Below are positions 11,351-22,364 of a stretch of DNA of 64,000 nucleotides, piece by piece. The position numbers and the translations under genes were made by a program. Numbering within the stretch: the stretch's first letter is position 1; each line of letters starts with the position of its first letter. The stretch spans positions 2,306,001-2,370,000 of the forward strand of contig CAHIKZ030005202.1 in NCBI GenBank assembly GCA_903632075.3, in the 5' to 3' direction. Source of the DNA: Acanthosepion pharaonis (taxonomy: Eukaryota > Mollusca > Cephalopoda > Sepiida > Sepiidae). The notes below the pieces were generated by a model that did not search any database, was not told where the DNA came from, and saw nothing but the letters and a program-made list of their open reading frames with translations.

Positions 11351-12480
11351 TTAAAACCATGCTCTCCACAAAATCCTATTTCCGACGTGAAACACATTTG
11401 TTTATTTTCCATTGTACGTCACTGATAATGGTCACTAAATGCACGCTGTGTTTTGTTTAACGATCAAAAGCAAACGCTTTTATTGAACACAACGGTGAAA
11501 ATCTGACTTGCAGTTGCATAAAAATCGCAAAGACAGACACGTATGGAGCGAAAAACAGTACGCTTTCCAGTGGCAAAAGTTGCTGGTGGCGTCAGGGGTG
11601 GCAGTACCGCCTTAGTCACCAAAACTGTGTTACCTCTCCTGGTTGGTGGTTGATGAGGGCAGGGTATCGCATGTGCCCTCACACGTTCAATGTAGAAAAT
11701 AGAGGATTCAAATATTTTCCTTGTAAATAGGTGATCGTTGACGCCTAAGTAAACTAAATCGCCTTTAGATATTTCCTAGACATTGTTTTACCTGGTGATA
11801 GGAACAGTGCCAAGTTAAACTGCTGATAGCAATTGGTTCAACTGCATGTTTTTCAGCGACCACTGCTATCAAGGGGAATAATTTCGGGACGCTTAGTGTT
11901 GCAAGGGAGATAATCAAATTGTGTTAGGCAAATTTAATTAGGTAATTAATAGTTTGGTTAATATGTTGTATTCTTTGTTGTGTGAGTTTGACAATAATCA
12001 CTCGAAACAGTCACAATTCAGATTTTAGAAGCACACTCATGCAGTGTATTCACACAAAGTCACAAATGTTGAAAATGCAGATTAAAAGATGGAATAAAAT
12101 TTAGTTGGACAAAATGCATTTTTTTTTTGTTTTTAAATGTTTTTATTTCTTTTATTTTTAAGGTTTACTAATCTAACTCCATGCCAATATGACGAGTGTC
12201 AGTAACATTGTAGAAAATGGACTCTTGAAAAAAACAGTAAGACACACACACAAAAACAGGTATATATATATCAAATATGTAATTAAACATACCTTATTGG
12301 TGATCAGGCTCAAAAAAAAAGAAAAAAAAGAAAAAAAAGAATGTAAATAAAAATAAAAATAAAAAAAAACAAAAAAAAAATTCTGCAAGAAGTTGACTGG
12401 ATTGAAATAAAAAAAAATAATTACGTTTTTTACAGAATGATCAAACATGTAAACAGCTGTTGGGGCAATGATTTAAAAAT
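11351..12480. other. Unassigned AT-rich sequence with A/T homopolymer stretch
   Basis: No recognised gene. A 72-residue minus-strand open frame at 11464-11682 lacks any known motif. Bases 12118-12420 are rich in A and T runs and slip easily. I see nothing else that can be supported. Confidence 0.4.
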
Positions 12481-12485
12481 TATTC

Positions 12486-12533
12486 ATACAGCCGATTCCA
12501 ATAATCATTTGAAGATTTTGGAATCGGTCTGTA
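12486..12533. repeat. Inverted repeat hairpin
   Basis: Arms atacagccgattccaa and ttggaatcggtctgtat pair around a short loop with few mismatches. The element type is unknown. It may be a terminal fragment of a DNA transposon. Confidence 0.6.
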
Positions 12534-12691
12534 TAGGATTAAGAAAACCTTCTCTCTGCCGGCAGAAAGAATTTGTAAAGTCTCTGAATCTGTTGGGGGA
12601 TATTTTATTTTAACTGTCCCTCGCTAATTTATTTACACGATTATTTCCCCTCCCCTCGTTACAAGTATATATACTTGTTTGTTATTTTAGT

Positions 12692-12900
12692 GTGCATCCT
12701 ATACGGAACCGTCATTTACGCTGACGTACCTTAACCGATTCGGCCACAAAGGAGCGTTCGGTAGGCAATGTCGAATTTACTGCTTATAAACTTCAATCTT
12801 CTATGAATCTCGTACATTCATAACTGCTCTGGCGTATCAAATGTAAACAAATGACGTCATATATTAAGAAATGGACAAAGTCCGACAATTTATTTATTAA
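12692..12900 (-). repeat. Degenerate copy of the tRNA-bearing repeat
   Basis: On the minus strand this shares ggacaaagtccgacaatt, gacgtcatttgtttacattt, tatgaatgtacgaga and a partial tRNA-like stretch (aatcggttaag, cgtcag..tgacgg) with the element at 16852-17275. The T-arm half of the tRNA-like sequence is missing. It joins directly to the large hairpin at 12898-13073. Confidence 0.65.
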
Positions 12901-13068
12901 AGACGTTTTTATGTTTAACGTTCTTTTTTTATAGATACAAGTATTTAAGTAAATGCTCTGTTTATAATAATAGGCCGGTAAATGTTATTTAATACTGTTT
13001 ATTATAAACAGAGCATTTACTTAAATACTTGTATCTATAAAAAAAAGAACGTTAAACATAAAAATGTC

Positions 13069-13073
<5 letters not shown>
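12898..13073. repeat. Long near-perfect palindrome, 73-75 bp arms
   Basis: The left arm 12898-12970 and right arm 12999-13073 are reverse complements with only a few differences, around a 28-bp loop containing ggccggtaaatg. The right arm runs straight into a (TA)n tract (13073-13115). Part of the arm (aagtaaatgctctg) also occurs in the TIR element at 16852-17180, so this is probably an inverted duplication of one end of that family. Confidence 0.9.

Positions 13074-13115
<42 letters not shown>
13073..13115. repeat. (TA)n microsatellite
   Basis: A pure TA tract adjoining the right arm of the palindrome. A short hairpin caagtactc/gagtacttg follows at 13130-13158. Confidence 0.97.
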
Positions 13116-13118
<3 letters not shown>

Positions 13119-13253
13119 ATATGGGAAACAAGTACTCACGATAACGCGAGTACTTGTTTGTTCGTATGTAACAATTTATAAGAAATAAGTATTGCTCTAC
13201 TTTTGGTATTGAGACCTCTTAAATTAATGTCATGAACGTTTGAATTTATGTTC

Positions 13254-13298
13254 TTTTCGTTCCCATTATATATATATATATAATGGGAACGAAAAAAA
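13254..13298. repeat. Palindrome centred on a (TA)n core
   Basis: ttttcgttcccattata and its reverse complement flank about ten TA dinucleotides. It lies immediately upstream of the first recognisable Penelope-like coding sequence. Confidence 0.9.
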
Positions 13299-14656
13299 TA
13301 ATGTGCCGTTACGTCCCATTTTATCTCTAGTGGGTTCAGCACAGCATGAGTTGGCCAAGTGGTTATCAGAGTTAAACCTATTTCTGATTATTTCTCAACC
13401 TATTGTGTATCTGACTCCTTCACCTTCTCTAAACTCATTAGAAATTGTTCTATTTCTTCTGATCACAAGATTATGGTGTCTTTCGACATTGTAAGTCTGT
13501 ATACCAATATCCCCTCAAAGAAACAGCACAGATATGTGCTGATATGCTCTATAGAAGTTTCCTGGGTCCTCCCTCTATTCCTGAGCCCTTATTCTTAGAG
13601 TTCCTAACATTAGTAACAGAAGGAATAGAGTTTAGCTTTGAAAATATTATGTACTCCCAAGTAGACGGCGTTTCTATGGGCAGTCTTTTTGGGTCCCTTT
13701 TAGCCAACATCTTTGTTGGATATCATGAGAGCATTTTATTTGAGAAATATCAAAACCTTACATCTATCAACGTTATGTTGATGATACTTTTTCTCTGTTT
13801 AATAACATAGAAGAAGCCACTTTCTTTTGTGAAGCGTTAAATTCCATGCACCCGTCTTTAGTCTTCACTATAGACGAAGAAATGAATAATTCTATATCCT
13901 TTTTAGATGTTCATGTGGAACGAAAGAACAACATTTTCATCACTAGTGTGTTTCGTAAAGAAACCTTTTCAGGTCTTTACACTAATTGGAACTCATTTGT
14001 CCCCCATACCAGAAAAATAAATCTGGTTAAGACCTTAGTTCATAAGGCTTTATTAATTTGTTCCTCTAGCACACTTCAACAAGAGTTAAACAAAATTCGA
14101 GACATTCTCATCAACAATGGTTTTCCAGCCAACATTGTTGACCGCACAATAAAGCGGAAAATAGAGAATTTCAATATGCCCCCAAAATTTGGCCCAGGTC
14201 TTTGCCCTATTTATCTGAAATTACCTTGGCTTGGCAGAAAATGTAAACTTTTGACTGATAAAGTTTCGGATGTTGTTTCTGCTACCTTCTTTTCAGCCAA
14301 GGTACGTGTTGTCTTTGGTACTCGTACTGTTTTTCCGTCTTTTTCCAAGGATCGTTTGCCCTATCATAATAAAAGTTCGATTATATATAAATTTAAATGT
14401 CAGTGCGAAGCTGAATATATAGGGCGAACATGTCTTCGTTTGGAAACAAGAATCGGACAACATGTACCCAGACACATTAAATTAAATTTAGATAATCGCA
14501 TTCGTGTTTCGCAATCAGCTCACGATTCGGCGATCGGGCAACACCTATTAGAAAATGAGTCATGCTCAAAACGTTTCACAATGGACTCGTTTTCAATTAT
14601 ATGCGTAGGCAGGTCCAAATATCATCTGTCTATTTTGGAAGCCATCTGCCTCAAAT

Positions 14657-14660
<4 letters not shown>
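13290..14660 (+). pseudogene. Penelope-like element RT plus GIY-YIG pseudogene
   Basis: PLEs copy RNA into DNA with a telomerase-related reverse transcriptase fused to a GIY-YIG endonuclease. Visible parts in order: VPLRPILSLVGSA near 13302, RT motif A-like FDIVSLYTNIP near 13480, motif B-like QVDGVSMGS near 13655, the catalytic YVDDTF near 13774, ISFLDVHV near 13890, and a GIY-YIG region with YKFKC and EYIGRTCLRLETRIGQH near 14384-14465. The coding frame changes at about 13370, 13540 and 13755, so no intact protein is made. The N-terminus is missing, and the C-terminus stops at a (TA)n tract right after ILEAICLKL. The longest open part is 13846-14724, whose last residues are translated microsatellite. 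The family call is confident; the subclade is not assigned. Confidence 0.92.
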
Positions 14661-14693
<33 letters not shown>

Positions 14694-14698
14694 ATATA
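14656..14698. repeat. (TA)n tract at the PLE 3' break
   Basis: Two TA runs split by ttta. The tract replaces the expected C-terminal residues of the PLE protein. Confidence 0.95.
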
Positions 14699-14699
14699 A

Positions 14700-15140
14700 A
14701 ACAAAGTTTGCATTTCGCAATTAAAAAAGCAACAAAACTAACGGACAGAGTTATTTGCAGAGGATAGCGCTTTTAAGGTAAACATTCTTTGTAAGTACAG
14801 TCAGTGCCCAATATTAAGAAAATAGGGTACTCTCTTTCTGGCAGAGAGGTTAGCAAATCACGCATGTCTTCATCTGGACCTTAGATTTTTCGTTTTGTTT
14901 ACATATTATCAAATCCTCTGACACGCTGATATCAGTTCTGTCAAAACTCTAAGTAGAGAAGGTAAGTCTAAACATTCTATTTTATTTGTTTACTAAATAG
15001 TAACTGATGCAATCAACTTCTTGCATTACTTGTGATGGTCAATAAGTAATGTTTAATTACATCTCTTTTTTCATAGTTTTTTACAGAGCGTCCATTTTCT
15101 ACAGATTCGTCCAAGCATCCTGGAATTTTCCAGTTCCAAG
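14700..15140. other. Unassigned AT-rich spacer
   Basis: No gene or repeat recognised. Confidence 0.4.
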
Positions 15141-15345
15141 GCGTTTCCGAGTGAACCCCGCCGGGAATATCCTTCTCCTACCTATTACTCCATGTAACAG
15201 CCGGGACCAGCCACGCTGAGGTGAAACCGGCCGATCCACCTCGGCCGGAGTTGAGTTGAGGCCCGCTCCACCGAAGCGGTATCCACGGAGACCTAAATGT
15301 TTCTGGAAGGAAGGGAGAAAAGCAAGGGAGAAAAAAAAAAAAAAA
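15140..15345 (+). repeat. GC-rich segment ending in an A-rich tail, possible short retroelement
   Basis: Composition is much richer in GC than the surroundings. It contains the inverted pair ccggccga/tcggccgg and ends with a run of about 15 A. This is compatible with a SINE or processed RNA copy on the plus strand, but no tRNA promoter boxes or known domain are seen. Confidence 0.4.
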
Positions 15346-15659
15346 GACAAGAAAGGGTCAACATTTATTGGGCCATGTAATATTTATGACTTAGAAGTTC
15401 AAACAATAAAATTCTAACTCAAATGGCAAATATAATTTAAATGTTCTGACACAATATACTATCGTGTATTTACCGTAATTATTCCTGTATAATAGCATTT
15501 CAAAGATCAATACAAATAAAATGTCACTTAGCTCATTTCGCACCTCGACTCCAGAGTTTCGTAGATGAATTTTTCGTAATTTTCAGTAGGTTTCAGCAAT
15601 TGATTGCCGATCTTTGGGGGTACGTATTTTACCATGACTATTACTTATTTTATATGCCA

Positions 15660-16030
15660 AGATACTTCCCGATGTGGGCGATCATGGCCCTCCACTATTT
15701 CCCATCTGTGTAGCTCTTTAGCAATGCCTGTCTTTTTACTTTCTTTCTAACTGTTCAGCTATACATTTGTACAAGTTCGTCAGGTAGATTACTCAGTTTC
15801 TCTCTGCCCCACTCTGGCCTTCAATATGCCCTGTGAGTGTCAAATTCTCCAATCCTTCTTTCCTCAGTATTTGTCCAAGAAATTTCAATTGTCGCTTTCT
15901 TATTCTAAGAATAAGTGTCCATGTTGTTGACATTTTCCTTAAAACTACCTTGTTGGTCACATGACCCTCCCTGGTATTCTCAGCAACCTTCTGTAGAACC
16001 ACTGTGTAAGTTTTTCTTCATATATGCTCA
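15660..16030 (-). pseudogene. LINE RT C-terminal fragment (RTE-like tail)
   Basis: The minus strand encodes RKRQLKFLGQILRKEGLENL followed by TLTGHIEG, a tail typical of RTE-type LINE proteins. Related fragments lie at 22435-22960, 37785-38160, 38800-39340 and 61730-62222. Stops and frame breaks are present and the RT core is absent. A CT-rich tract and a (TA)n tract follow at 16110-16222. Confidence 0.8.
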
Positions 16031-16109
16031 CTAACGGTGTAACAGTGTCTGAAGGCATGAAACAGACAGCCCCCTCCATGCAATATTGATTCCTAATTCC
16101 ACCTCGTCT

Positions 16110-16177
16110 CTGTCTATTTCTCTCTCTGTCCCTGTTTGTCTGTCTCTCTCCCCACTCTCTCTCTCTCTCCCTCTCTC

Positions 16178-16222
<45 letters not shown>
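16110..16222. repeat. (CT)n-rich then (TA)n microsatellite
   Basis: Tctctctctc-type sequence passes directly into a TA tract (about 16181-16222). The same CT-then-TA order appears at 16774-16851. Confidence 0.93.
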
Positions 16223-16224
<2 letters not shown>

Positions 16225-16766
16225 TCAACGATAAATGAGGGTCAGCAGTGGATGGTGCCTTGCGTTTTACACTTATGCATGCTAGCAGGGGAAATTGTGG
16301 AGAAAATCAGGTAAGGGAAAGACATGTTTCATTTGTGCTTTTTTAAGTGTGATACTAGACCAGCCTTGAAATTTGTTAAAGCAGGATTTTCATGTCGTCT
16401 CTGCTTCAGAGCTTGACGAAGCTACTCATGATACTTCAGTCTACTGTCTTCAAAACTCTTTTACTTAATGAAACATGTCTTACGCCACACCTTTCGGTTT
16501 GATGCTTGGGCTTCCCAGGTTTTCAGATCAAAGTTGAGACGTTTCAAGTTGTCGTTCAATTTGTCTTTGTAGCGTAAGGGTGAACGTCCAACTGAACGCT
16601 TGGAGTTTGGTAGTTGTTCATACTGCCTGTGATGTTGTTACATTTTTAAGTATTGCGCTATTTTTGATTATATCCCACATATGGCACGAAGACAGCGCAT
16701 GTGAAAGGCGTCAAGTGTGGGGTTTTCATGGACACTCCCAAGCCACCAGCCCTCATACCAGAGACG

Positions 16767-16773
<7 letters not shown>
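16223..16773 (-). other. Possible LINE remnant, otherwise unassigned
   Basis: No intact frame. The minus strand around 16560-16770 resembles the late RT region of invertebrate LINEs by composition only. I cannot name a motif with confidence. Confidence 0.25.
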
Positions 16774-16804
<31 letters not shown>

Positions 16805-16807
16805 TAT

Positions 16808-16851
<44 letters not shown>
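16774..16851. repeat. (CT)n then (TA)n microsatellite
   Basis: About 12 CT repeats, a short interruption and about 20 TA repeats. The TIR element starts at the last TA. Confidence 0.97.
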
Positions 16852-16854
<3 letters not shown>

Positions 16855-17180
16855 GAAAGTCCGACAATTGTTTTAAGATATTTTTTTATGTTTTTACGTT
16901 CTTTTACTCGATAAAAATATTTAAGTAAATGCTCTGCTTATAATAAACAGTATTAAAGACATTTACCGGCCTGAATGTCCGAGAAATTTTCATAGAAAAT
17001 ATGCGTCCTCCGACAGGAATCGAACCTGTATCCTACACTGAACCGTCATATAGCCTGACGTGCTTTACCGATTGAGCCACAGAGGAGCGTTCCGCTTATC
17101 AAGGTCGATTTTACTGTTTTTAAAGTACAATTCTCCATGAAAATGTCTTAAAATAATTGTCGGACTTTGTCCATTTCATA
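16852..17180 (-). mobile_element. TIR element carrying a tRNA-like sequence, copy A
   Basis: The left end tatgaaagtccgacaatt (16852) and the reverse complement of the right end (tatgaaatggac, then aaagtccgacaattatttt, 17146-17180) form about 28 bp of inverted repeats. The interior holds a tRNA-like sequence on the minus strand (17006-17086). There is no transposase, so it is non-autonomous. It sits beside a (TA)n tract, and a TA target duplication is plausible. Relatives are at 42913-43166 and, degraded, at 12692-13073. Confidence 0.75.
17006..17086 (-). tRNA. tRNA-like sequence (probable pseudo-tRNA) inside the TIR element
   Basis: The first and last seven bases pair (TCCTCTG with CGGAGGA, one wobble). 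A box A-like ggctcaatcggtaaagca, an anticodon-like stem cgtca/tgacg and a perfect T-arm acagg-ttcgatt-cctgt are present. The variable region is long and position 33 is not T, so the anticodon (about CTA) is not credible. It is better read as the polymerase III promoter or head of a repeat than as a working tRNA. Confidence 0.5.
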
Positions 17181-17273
17181 ATGTGTGACGTCATTTGTTT
17201 ACATTTGGATACGCATCGAGCAGATATGAATGTACGAGAGAAAATCATGGAGAATTGTACTTTAAAAACAACT
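17117..17273. repeat. Nested inverted repeat overlapping the TIR element's right end
   Basis: gtttttaaagtacaattctc (17117) and its reverse complement ending at 17273 (arms 24-28 bp) enclose the right TIR and the gacgtcatttgtttac segment. The palindrome crosses the element border, so it is a second foldback layer. Confidence 0.8.
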
Positions 17274-17277
17274 TGAT

Positions 17278-17478
17278 TATTTGCACTATTTACATTATTC
17301 GGGCTGTTATCCTCATCTTCATTGCCGTATTCACAACGTTTCGGCCTCTATATCTCTGAGATGAGGTATCATGATTACGTTTCGGCCGTTGTACGCTCCG
17401 GTCTTCTTCAGGTGATTGTAATTTCGAACTGAACCCTTTTTTTGTCCACTGAGGTATATTGTTCTAGTTCCCCGTGCC
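17278..17478 (-). repeat. PLE-type tail with hammerhead-like core
   Basis: Minus-strand order: ggcacggggaactagaaca, ggttcagttcgaaat, then CTGAAGA (17411) through stem II to GAAAC (17379), then atctcagagatata and a second gccgaaacgttgtga. The same parts follow the PLE fragments at 34898 and 48410. The core is changed at one base (CTGAAGA), so activity is doubtful. The tRNA-like head is missing here. Confidence 0.65.
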
Positions 17479-17479
17479 A

Positions 17480-17665
17480 TGCCGAGTTCGAATTCTAGTC
17501 GGATCCATTACATTTACTTCTATGTAAATACCCCTGGGAAAGGCATGAATCCTCCTCTTCTCCCCCCAGCTATGGGTAAATAGCAGGACAGCCTGGGTTC
17601 TATAATATTGTGTGCCAAACGGTCTAGGAGATGGAAATTCTGAATTCAAAACTGGTCTGGAGAGT
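17480..17665 (+). repeat. tRNA-derived SINE, 5' truncated
   Basis: Begins at the box B region (gccgagttcgaattctagt) and continues with ctgggaaaggcatgaatcc, ttctccccccagctatggg and taaatagcaggac. The same body follows a full tRNA-like head at 25612 and 53455. The box A half is missing here. Confidence 0.75.
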
Positions 17666-18780
17666 AAATAACTACACTACTTCAATTGGTACTTTTTTTA
17701 CGGATGGCTCTAAACGTCTTCAGAAATATCAAATCTGCCGGCTCTATAGAACACCTTTCTTAGATCAATGTTAAAAATGACATTATGCAAATAAGGCCTG
17801 TAAGTCTAGCAAGGACCATCCTTTTCGAAAGTCGTAGTTGGCGCTACAGAATCAAAAACAAAGAACACTACCAAATAGCAGAAACCACATAGAAGTCTTT
17901 CAACAACAGTAACAACTAAAATGTATAGCAAATATAATTCGACGAGAAAATCAAACTATTCGATAATTATCAATGTGTCTTTATTTATATATTACCTGTG
18001 TATTTATTTATATTTTTCTGGTGTTATGGAATTCGCATTGCTGCCTCCTAGTGTGCTGCTTGTTGGATTTTTGTGTTAAAAGTTGTTGTACCTTTTCTAT
18101 ATTTCAAAACACAGGTTGAACTAATTAAATCCTTATTTGGAGACAATGAGAACAGTATACAAAAAGTGAATCTATTTTAAACTTTGATGCAAAACACTTT
18201 AAAAAGACATTGTGTTTATTTTGCAGGAGAGTTTGTTTTGTTTTGTTTTTTCTTCACTCAAAATTAGTGTGTGGGGAGCGTGTAATACATAAATGCATAC
18301 TATACACGAATAATTACGGTACTTGATAATGTGATATTTTAATGAATGTTCTGAAATTTAAAAAAAAATATTATTATAATATTAATTAATAGGTTATGAT
18401 TTATTATGAATTTTATACAATTTCCTTACTGTTCAGCAAAAAAAGATGGTCGGAAAGTAGTTTGGCGCAAATGTTACGATAGAAACAACAAAGACAGGCT
18501 CGAAAGAATCTGAGTTCGAAAATTTTATCTCAGAATATAATATAATATAATATAACTATATAATAATTATCAATGTGTATTTATTTATATATTTCCTGTC
18601 CCACCTGTAGTGGGAAGGGCAGTAAATCAGCTGAAGTTAGTAAATTTATGAGTGATTACTTACCTTAGTAGTTTTAATAATCTATACAAATAAAATATTT
18701 TTCTGCATTTAGACTAAATTAATCCCCGAGCAAAAGGAATAGTTTAATTAATCAGCTCCTTTATTCCTATGTTTTTTTTT
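17666..18780. other. Unassigned AT-rich sequence
   Basis: No gene recognised. The phrase ataattatcaatgtgt plus atttatttatatat occurs twice (about 17958 and 18548), suggesting a degraded internal duplication. Confidence 0.35.
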
Positions 18781-18930
18781 AGATTGTAGTCTCATCTGTT
18801 CAAGCCTTTCATGTGAGGCACTCAGATACCTTTGTATGAATCATCTTGCTTCAACTTGATCTTGAAATAGGCTTTGTCGTTCTTTCGCTAATCTTCTTTT
18901 TCATTCGAGAGATATTTACATTTCGCTGGT
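18781..18930 (+). repeat. Diverged local duplicate, copy 1
   Basis: agattgtagtctcat..gttcaag, catgtgag.cactcagata and cttgaaat.ggttttgtc occur here and again at 19319-19460. The second copy lacks about 20 bp. No coding signal; family unknown. Confidence 0.75.
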
Positions 18931-19318
18931 ATATTAAACACATAAAATTTTGAACAAGAAAAGATATTGAGCAAAAAAGCCGTTTATATAATACCAGAAG
19001 TAATCAATGAATCCTATCTCAGCTTTATTGAATCTTAATACATTGTGTCAAGACTTTTTGTTTCATTGCATCACTATTAAAAATTTCTAACAATTGGCGT
19101 CATTTTTATGGGCACGAGTGCACTAGTAAAATTTAAGATGACTAATAGTCTAATAAACAAAAGGAGTGAAATCATAGCACACTGCCGATACGCTGGTTAT
19201 AAAAAACCTAAAAAGAACGGCAGACCTCGGTAGCATCCAAGATAAGCTGACGCCCATTTTGAAAAATGCTAGGGTATGAAATGACAACTAAATAAAAGGT
19301 GGTATTTTTCATATATAT
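18931..19318. other. Unassigned AT-rich spacer between the two duplicates
   Basis: Nothing recognised. Confidence 0.35.
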
Positions 19319-19460
19319 AGATTGCAGTCTTATTTGTTCAAGCATTTCATGTGAGTCACTCAGATACCTTTGTGGTCTTGAAATGGGTTTTGTCACCTTT
19401 ATCATTCTGTTACTAAAGTTCTTTTTTCCAAGTGATATTTATATTTCACTAACGGGTGGA
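19319..19460 (+). repeat. Diverged local duplicate, copy 2
   Basis: Second copy of the segment at 18781-18930. The short open frame across it is not conserved in the first copy. Confidence 0.75.
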
Positions 19461-19970
19461 CTACTCAGACAGCATATTACCCCCACTTACAATAGTGTCC
19501 AATGTATTTATGAGGATTGGGACATACCCATTAGTCTTCATATGTACGGTATATAACAATTTAAAACAAAAAATATAATAATAAAATTTTATCGTAGTAG
19601 TCTTAATATATCAGTATACATAATATACAATGCTATTATTATACATAATGTATAATTATAGAATACATAATAATATTATTGTATATATATCAAGATGTTG
19701 ACATTCCACACTACTTCAAACAAAAGATTAGGAAGGAAACACCCATCTCTACTGGAAAGAGCGATAACAGCTACTGAACTTGAGAAACCTATGAAAAATT
19801 GTTTTAAGAGTAAGTATTTACAAATTTCAGCCGATAGAGGCACTGGCTGCTTGGTCAATGAATGACGAATGTTTCCTTATAAGGAAACGGATAATACTAC
19901 CATTCCAATATAATAATGATAATTTATCATTGTAGTCCTAATGTTCTATCTCAGAATAATAATAATGATA

Positions 19971-20004
<34 letters not shown>

Positions 20005-20132
20005 ATGTAATAAATTATGAAATTATTTTCAATTATTATATCATTATGACATATTATATCATATACCGGTCGTAACAGCAAAATTGTCCAAATTGGACAA
20101 CAGCATAATTGCCCATCCCACAAAATGTTTAA
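19461..20132. other. Unassigned, contains a (TA)n tract at 19967-20003
   Basis: AT-rich sequence with many taat/atta runs. The only clear feature is the TA tract. Confidence 0.4.
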
Positions 20133-20134
20133 TA

Positions 20135-20701
20135 TCTAAAATACCACTAAACTAATTGAATTTCTTTTTTCCAGGTTTTCAGATAAGACGTTTAGCCATT
20201 TTGATACCATTTGTCGTAAGAATGACTGAAGAACCTTTTGAGTTATTGAGTTGAAAAGAGAGCAGGTTAAAATTGTTTTGTGTCAGCCCCACTGACTTCC
20301 CAAAGGAAAAAAGATCATTCAGGTTTCAGTACTGGTACCAACATTCATACTCTGGTTTCCATCTTCAAGAATCCATTCAAGAACCACCAAGAAAACAGTC
20401 AATACGTTTATAAATATAACGGAACAGTAGAGAGGAAAACTGAATTAGAAGGTCACAACAGGAAAAGGAATCATCATTTCAACTTAGAGCTCAAGAGATC
20501 AATTAGAAAAGTTCCAAATCAATCCATAAAACATCTGGCACGTGAAGAAGTTTCATCTATGACAGTCCAAAGAGCAGTGAAAAAAGACGTGAAAATGAAA
20601 TCCTACATGAAACCTGTGGGGCACCTTGTTACTCCAGGACAGAAAGTTAGAAGGTTAAAGGGCGAATATGATCTTCAAAAAGTTTGAAAACAGATCCTGG
20701 A

Positions 20702-20705
<4 letters not shown>
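20135..20705 (+). pseudogene. Tc1/mariner-type transposase N-terminus, truncated at (TA)n, copy A
   Basis: The frame contains KTELEGHNRKRNHHF, then a helix-turn-helix stretch (RSIRKVPNQSIKHLAREE, VSSMTVQRAVKKD) and LKMKSY-like residues. This is the DNA-binding half of a mariner-family transposase; the DDE catalytic half is absent. The frame ends near 20687 and the homology stops at gatcctggaat, where a (TA)n tract begins. Copy B at 38190-38762 stops at the same position. Confidence 0.75.

Positions 20706-20747
<42 letters not shown>
20705..20747. repeat. (TA)n microsatellite
   Basis: Pure TA tract at the break of the transposase fragment. Confidence 0.97.
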
Positions 20748-20748
<1 letters not shown>

Positions 20749-20977
20749 TTCATGACCATCCGATATGATTAATTATTGATGAACATATCATTTTCGTCCA
20801 CGATCTATTTCATGACGTTTATTCTGTTAAGCTTGGAGAGTAATTATACATTCATATTGATCAAAGTAGAGTCTAATATTGTTATCAAAATCTCGGAGAA
20901 TTCCAGTAAGATATCTTTAAATCATTTCTAGGATACAATGATTCAGATCTTTTAATCTATCTATCTATCTATCTTAA

Positions 20978-20979
<2 letters not shown>
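20748..20979. other. Unassigned spacer ending in (TCTA)n
   Basis: No feature apart from the tetranucleotide run at its end. Confidence 0.4.
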
Positions 20980-21042
<63 letters not shown>

Positions 21043-21642
21043 GTATTTAGGCAGCAATCCTTCCATGGACATTTCATTGAATACGACAGACAAGGTGTTT
21101 TGATTTACTTTTTTCATAAAATTTATCATGTGATCTAATAATTGATGATAAATTATATAAAAACTGTCCTGTTTCTGCTATACATTTAGCCATTTTCAAG
21201 GTTGACATATATTAACTGTTAACAAGGAATAGATTGTTTTATGTATGTATTTATATAATGTTTCAAAACACGGTCAAGATATTGTGTCCATGTTCATAGT
21301 TGATATTACTGAGTGATAGTTTTTTGTTTTTATTAATAAGGCTTCCATTATTTTTAGCCCTTTTTCTTTGCATGTAGATGATGCAATTATATTTGTGTTG
21401 TCAACAAACATGTTACGAATAGGGTCCGGTAGGTCTCCATGAATATTTAAATGAGATCTAATTTAAATGGGATCTAATCTATTTCTTATTTGTAAATGTA
21501 TAGCCGAAAGCGCTCGGATAAAAAGAACATTCGGACAGTTTTTATATAATTTATCATCTGAAAAGAAAAAAAATAATTAGATCACATGAGAAATTGTATA
21601 AAAAACTAAATCAAGGCACCTTGTCTGTTGTATTCAATGAAA

Positions 21643-21704
<62 letters not shown>
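20980..21704. repeat. Foldback element: (TA)n, arm, loop, arm, (TA)n
   Basis: Left arm 21070-21168 and right arm 21531-21643 are inverted copies (atttcattgaatac, gacaaggtg, catgtgatctaat, gataaattatataaaaact). Each is bounded on its outer side by a TA tract (20980-21041 and 21650-21704). The 360-bp loop has no gene. Just inside the arms a second pair, gctatacattta and taaatgtatagc, is also inverted. No transposase is encoded. Confidence 0.85.
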
Positions 21705-21706
<2 letters not shown>

Positions 21707-21893
21707 TAGATCAAAAGGATAGATAGAGCTGAATAGATATTAATATATAAATATATATATATATATGTGTGTGATGTGTGTGTGTGTGTGTAGGACTGTG
21801 TGTGTGTGTGTAAATTTCCAAAAGGACAGAATATAGGTAGATTTTTCCATTTGAATGTCCAGAACAGAGCAATAATATAATATAAAAGGCTCA

Positions 21894-21939
<46 letters not shown>

Positions 21940-22047
21940 TAGATAGATAGATAGATAAACCTAGTGAGCCAGACAAACCTACATTCTTTTTTTTTAGGCA
22001 AATCAAAATTCATATATGAAGTTTTTTCAAAACTTCCTATAGTTTTA

Positions 22048-22116
<69 letters not shown>

Positions 22117-22292
22117 TTCCATTTTTGTGTGTGTCTATTCCTGTGTGTTGTGTGCGTCTCAAGTATTTGAATGTGTTCAATGTATTTTAAATGACATTAT
22201 TTAATTCAAATAATTGATTTTAAATTACTGGTTGAATAGACACACACCTATGCAAAATGGAAACACATATACATACAGATATAAACAGACAC

Positions 22293-22364
<72 letters not shown>

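Noticed and set aside
11464..11682. 72-residue minus-strand frame as a host exon
   Set aside because: No recognisable domain, splice context or codon pattern could be seen; left unassigned.
17006..17086. Functional tRNA gene
   Set aside because: Good acceptor and T stems, but a long variable region, no T at position 33 and a stop-type anticodon; it lies inside a repeat.
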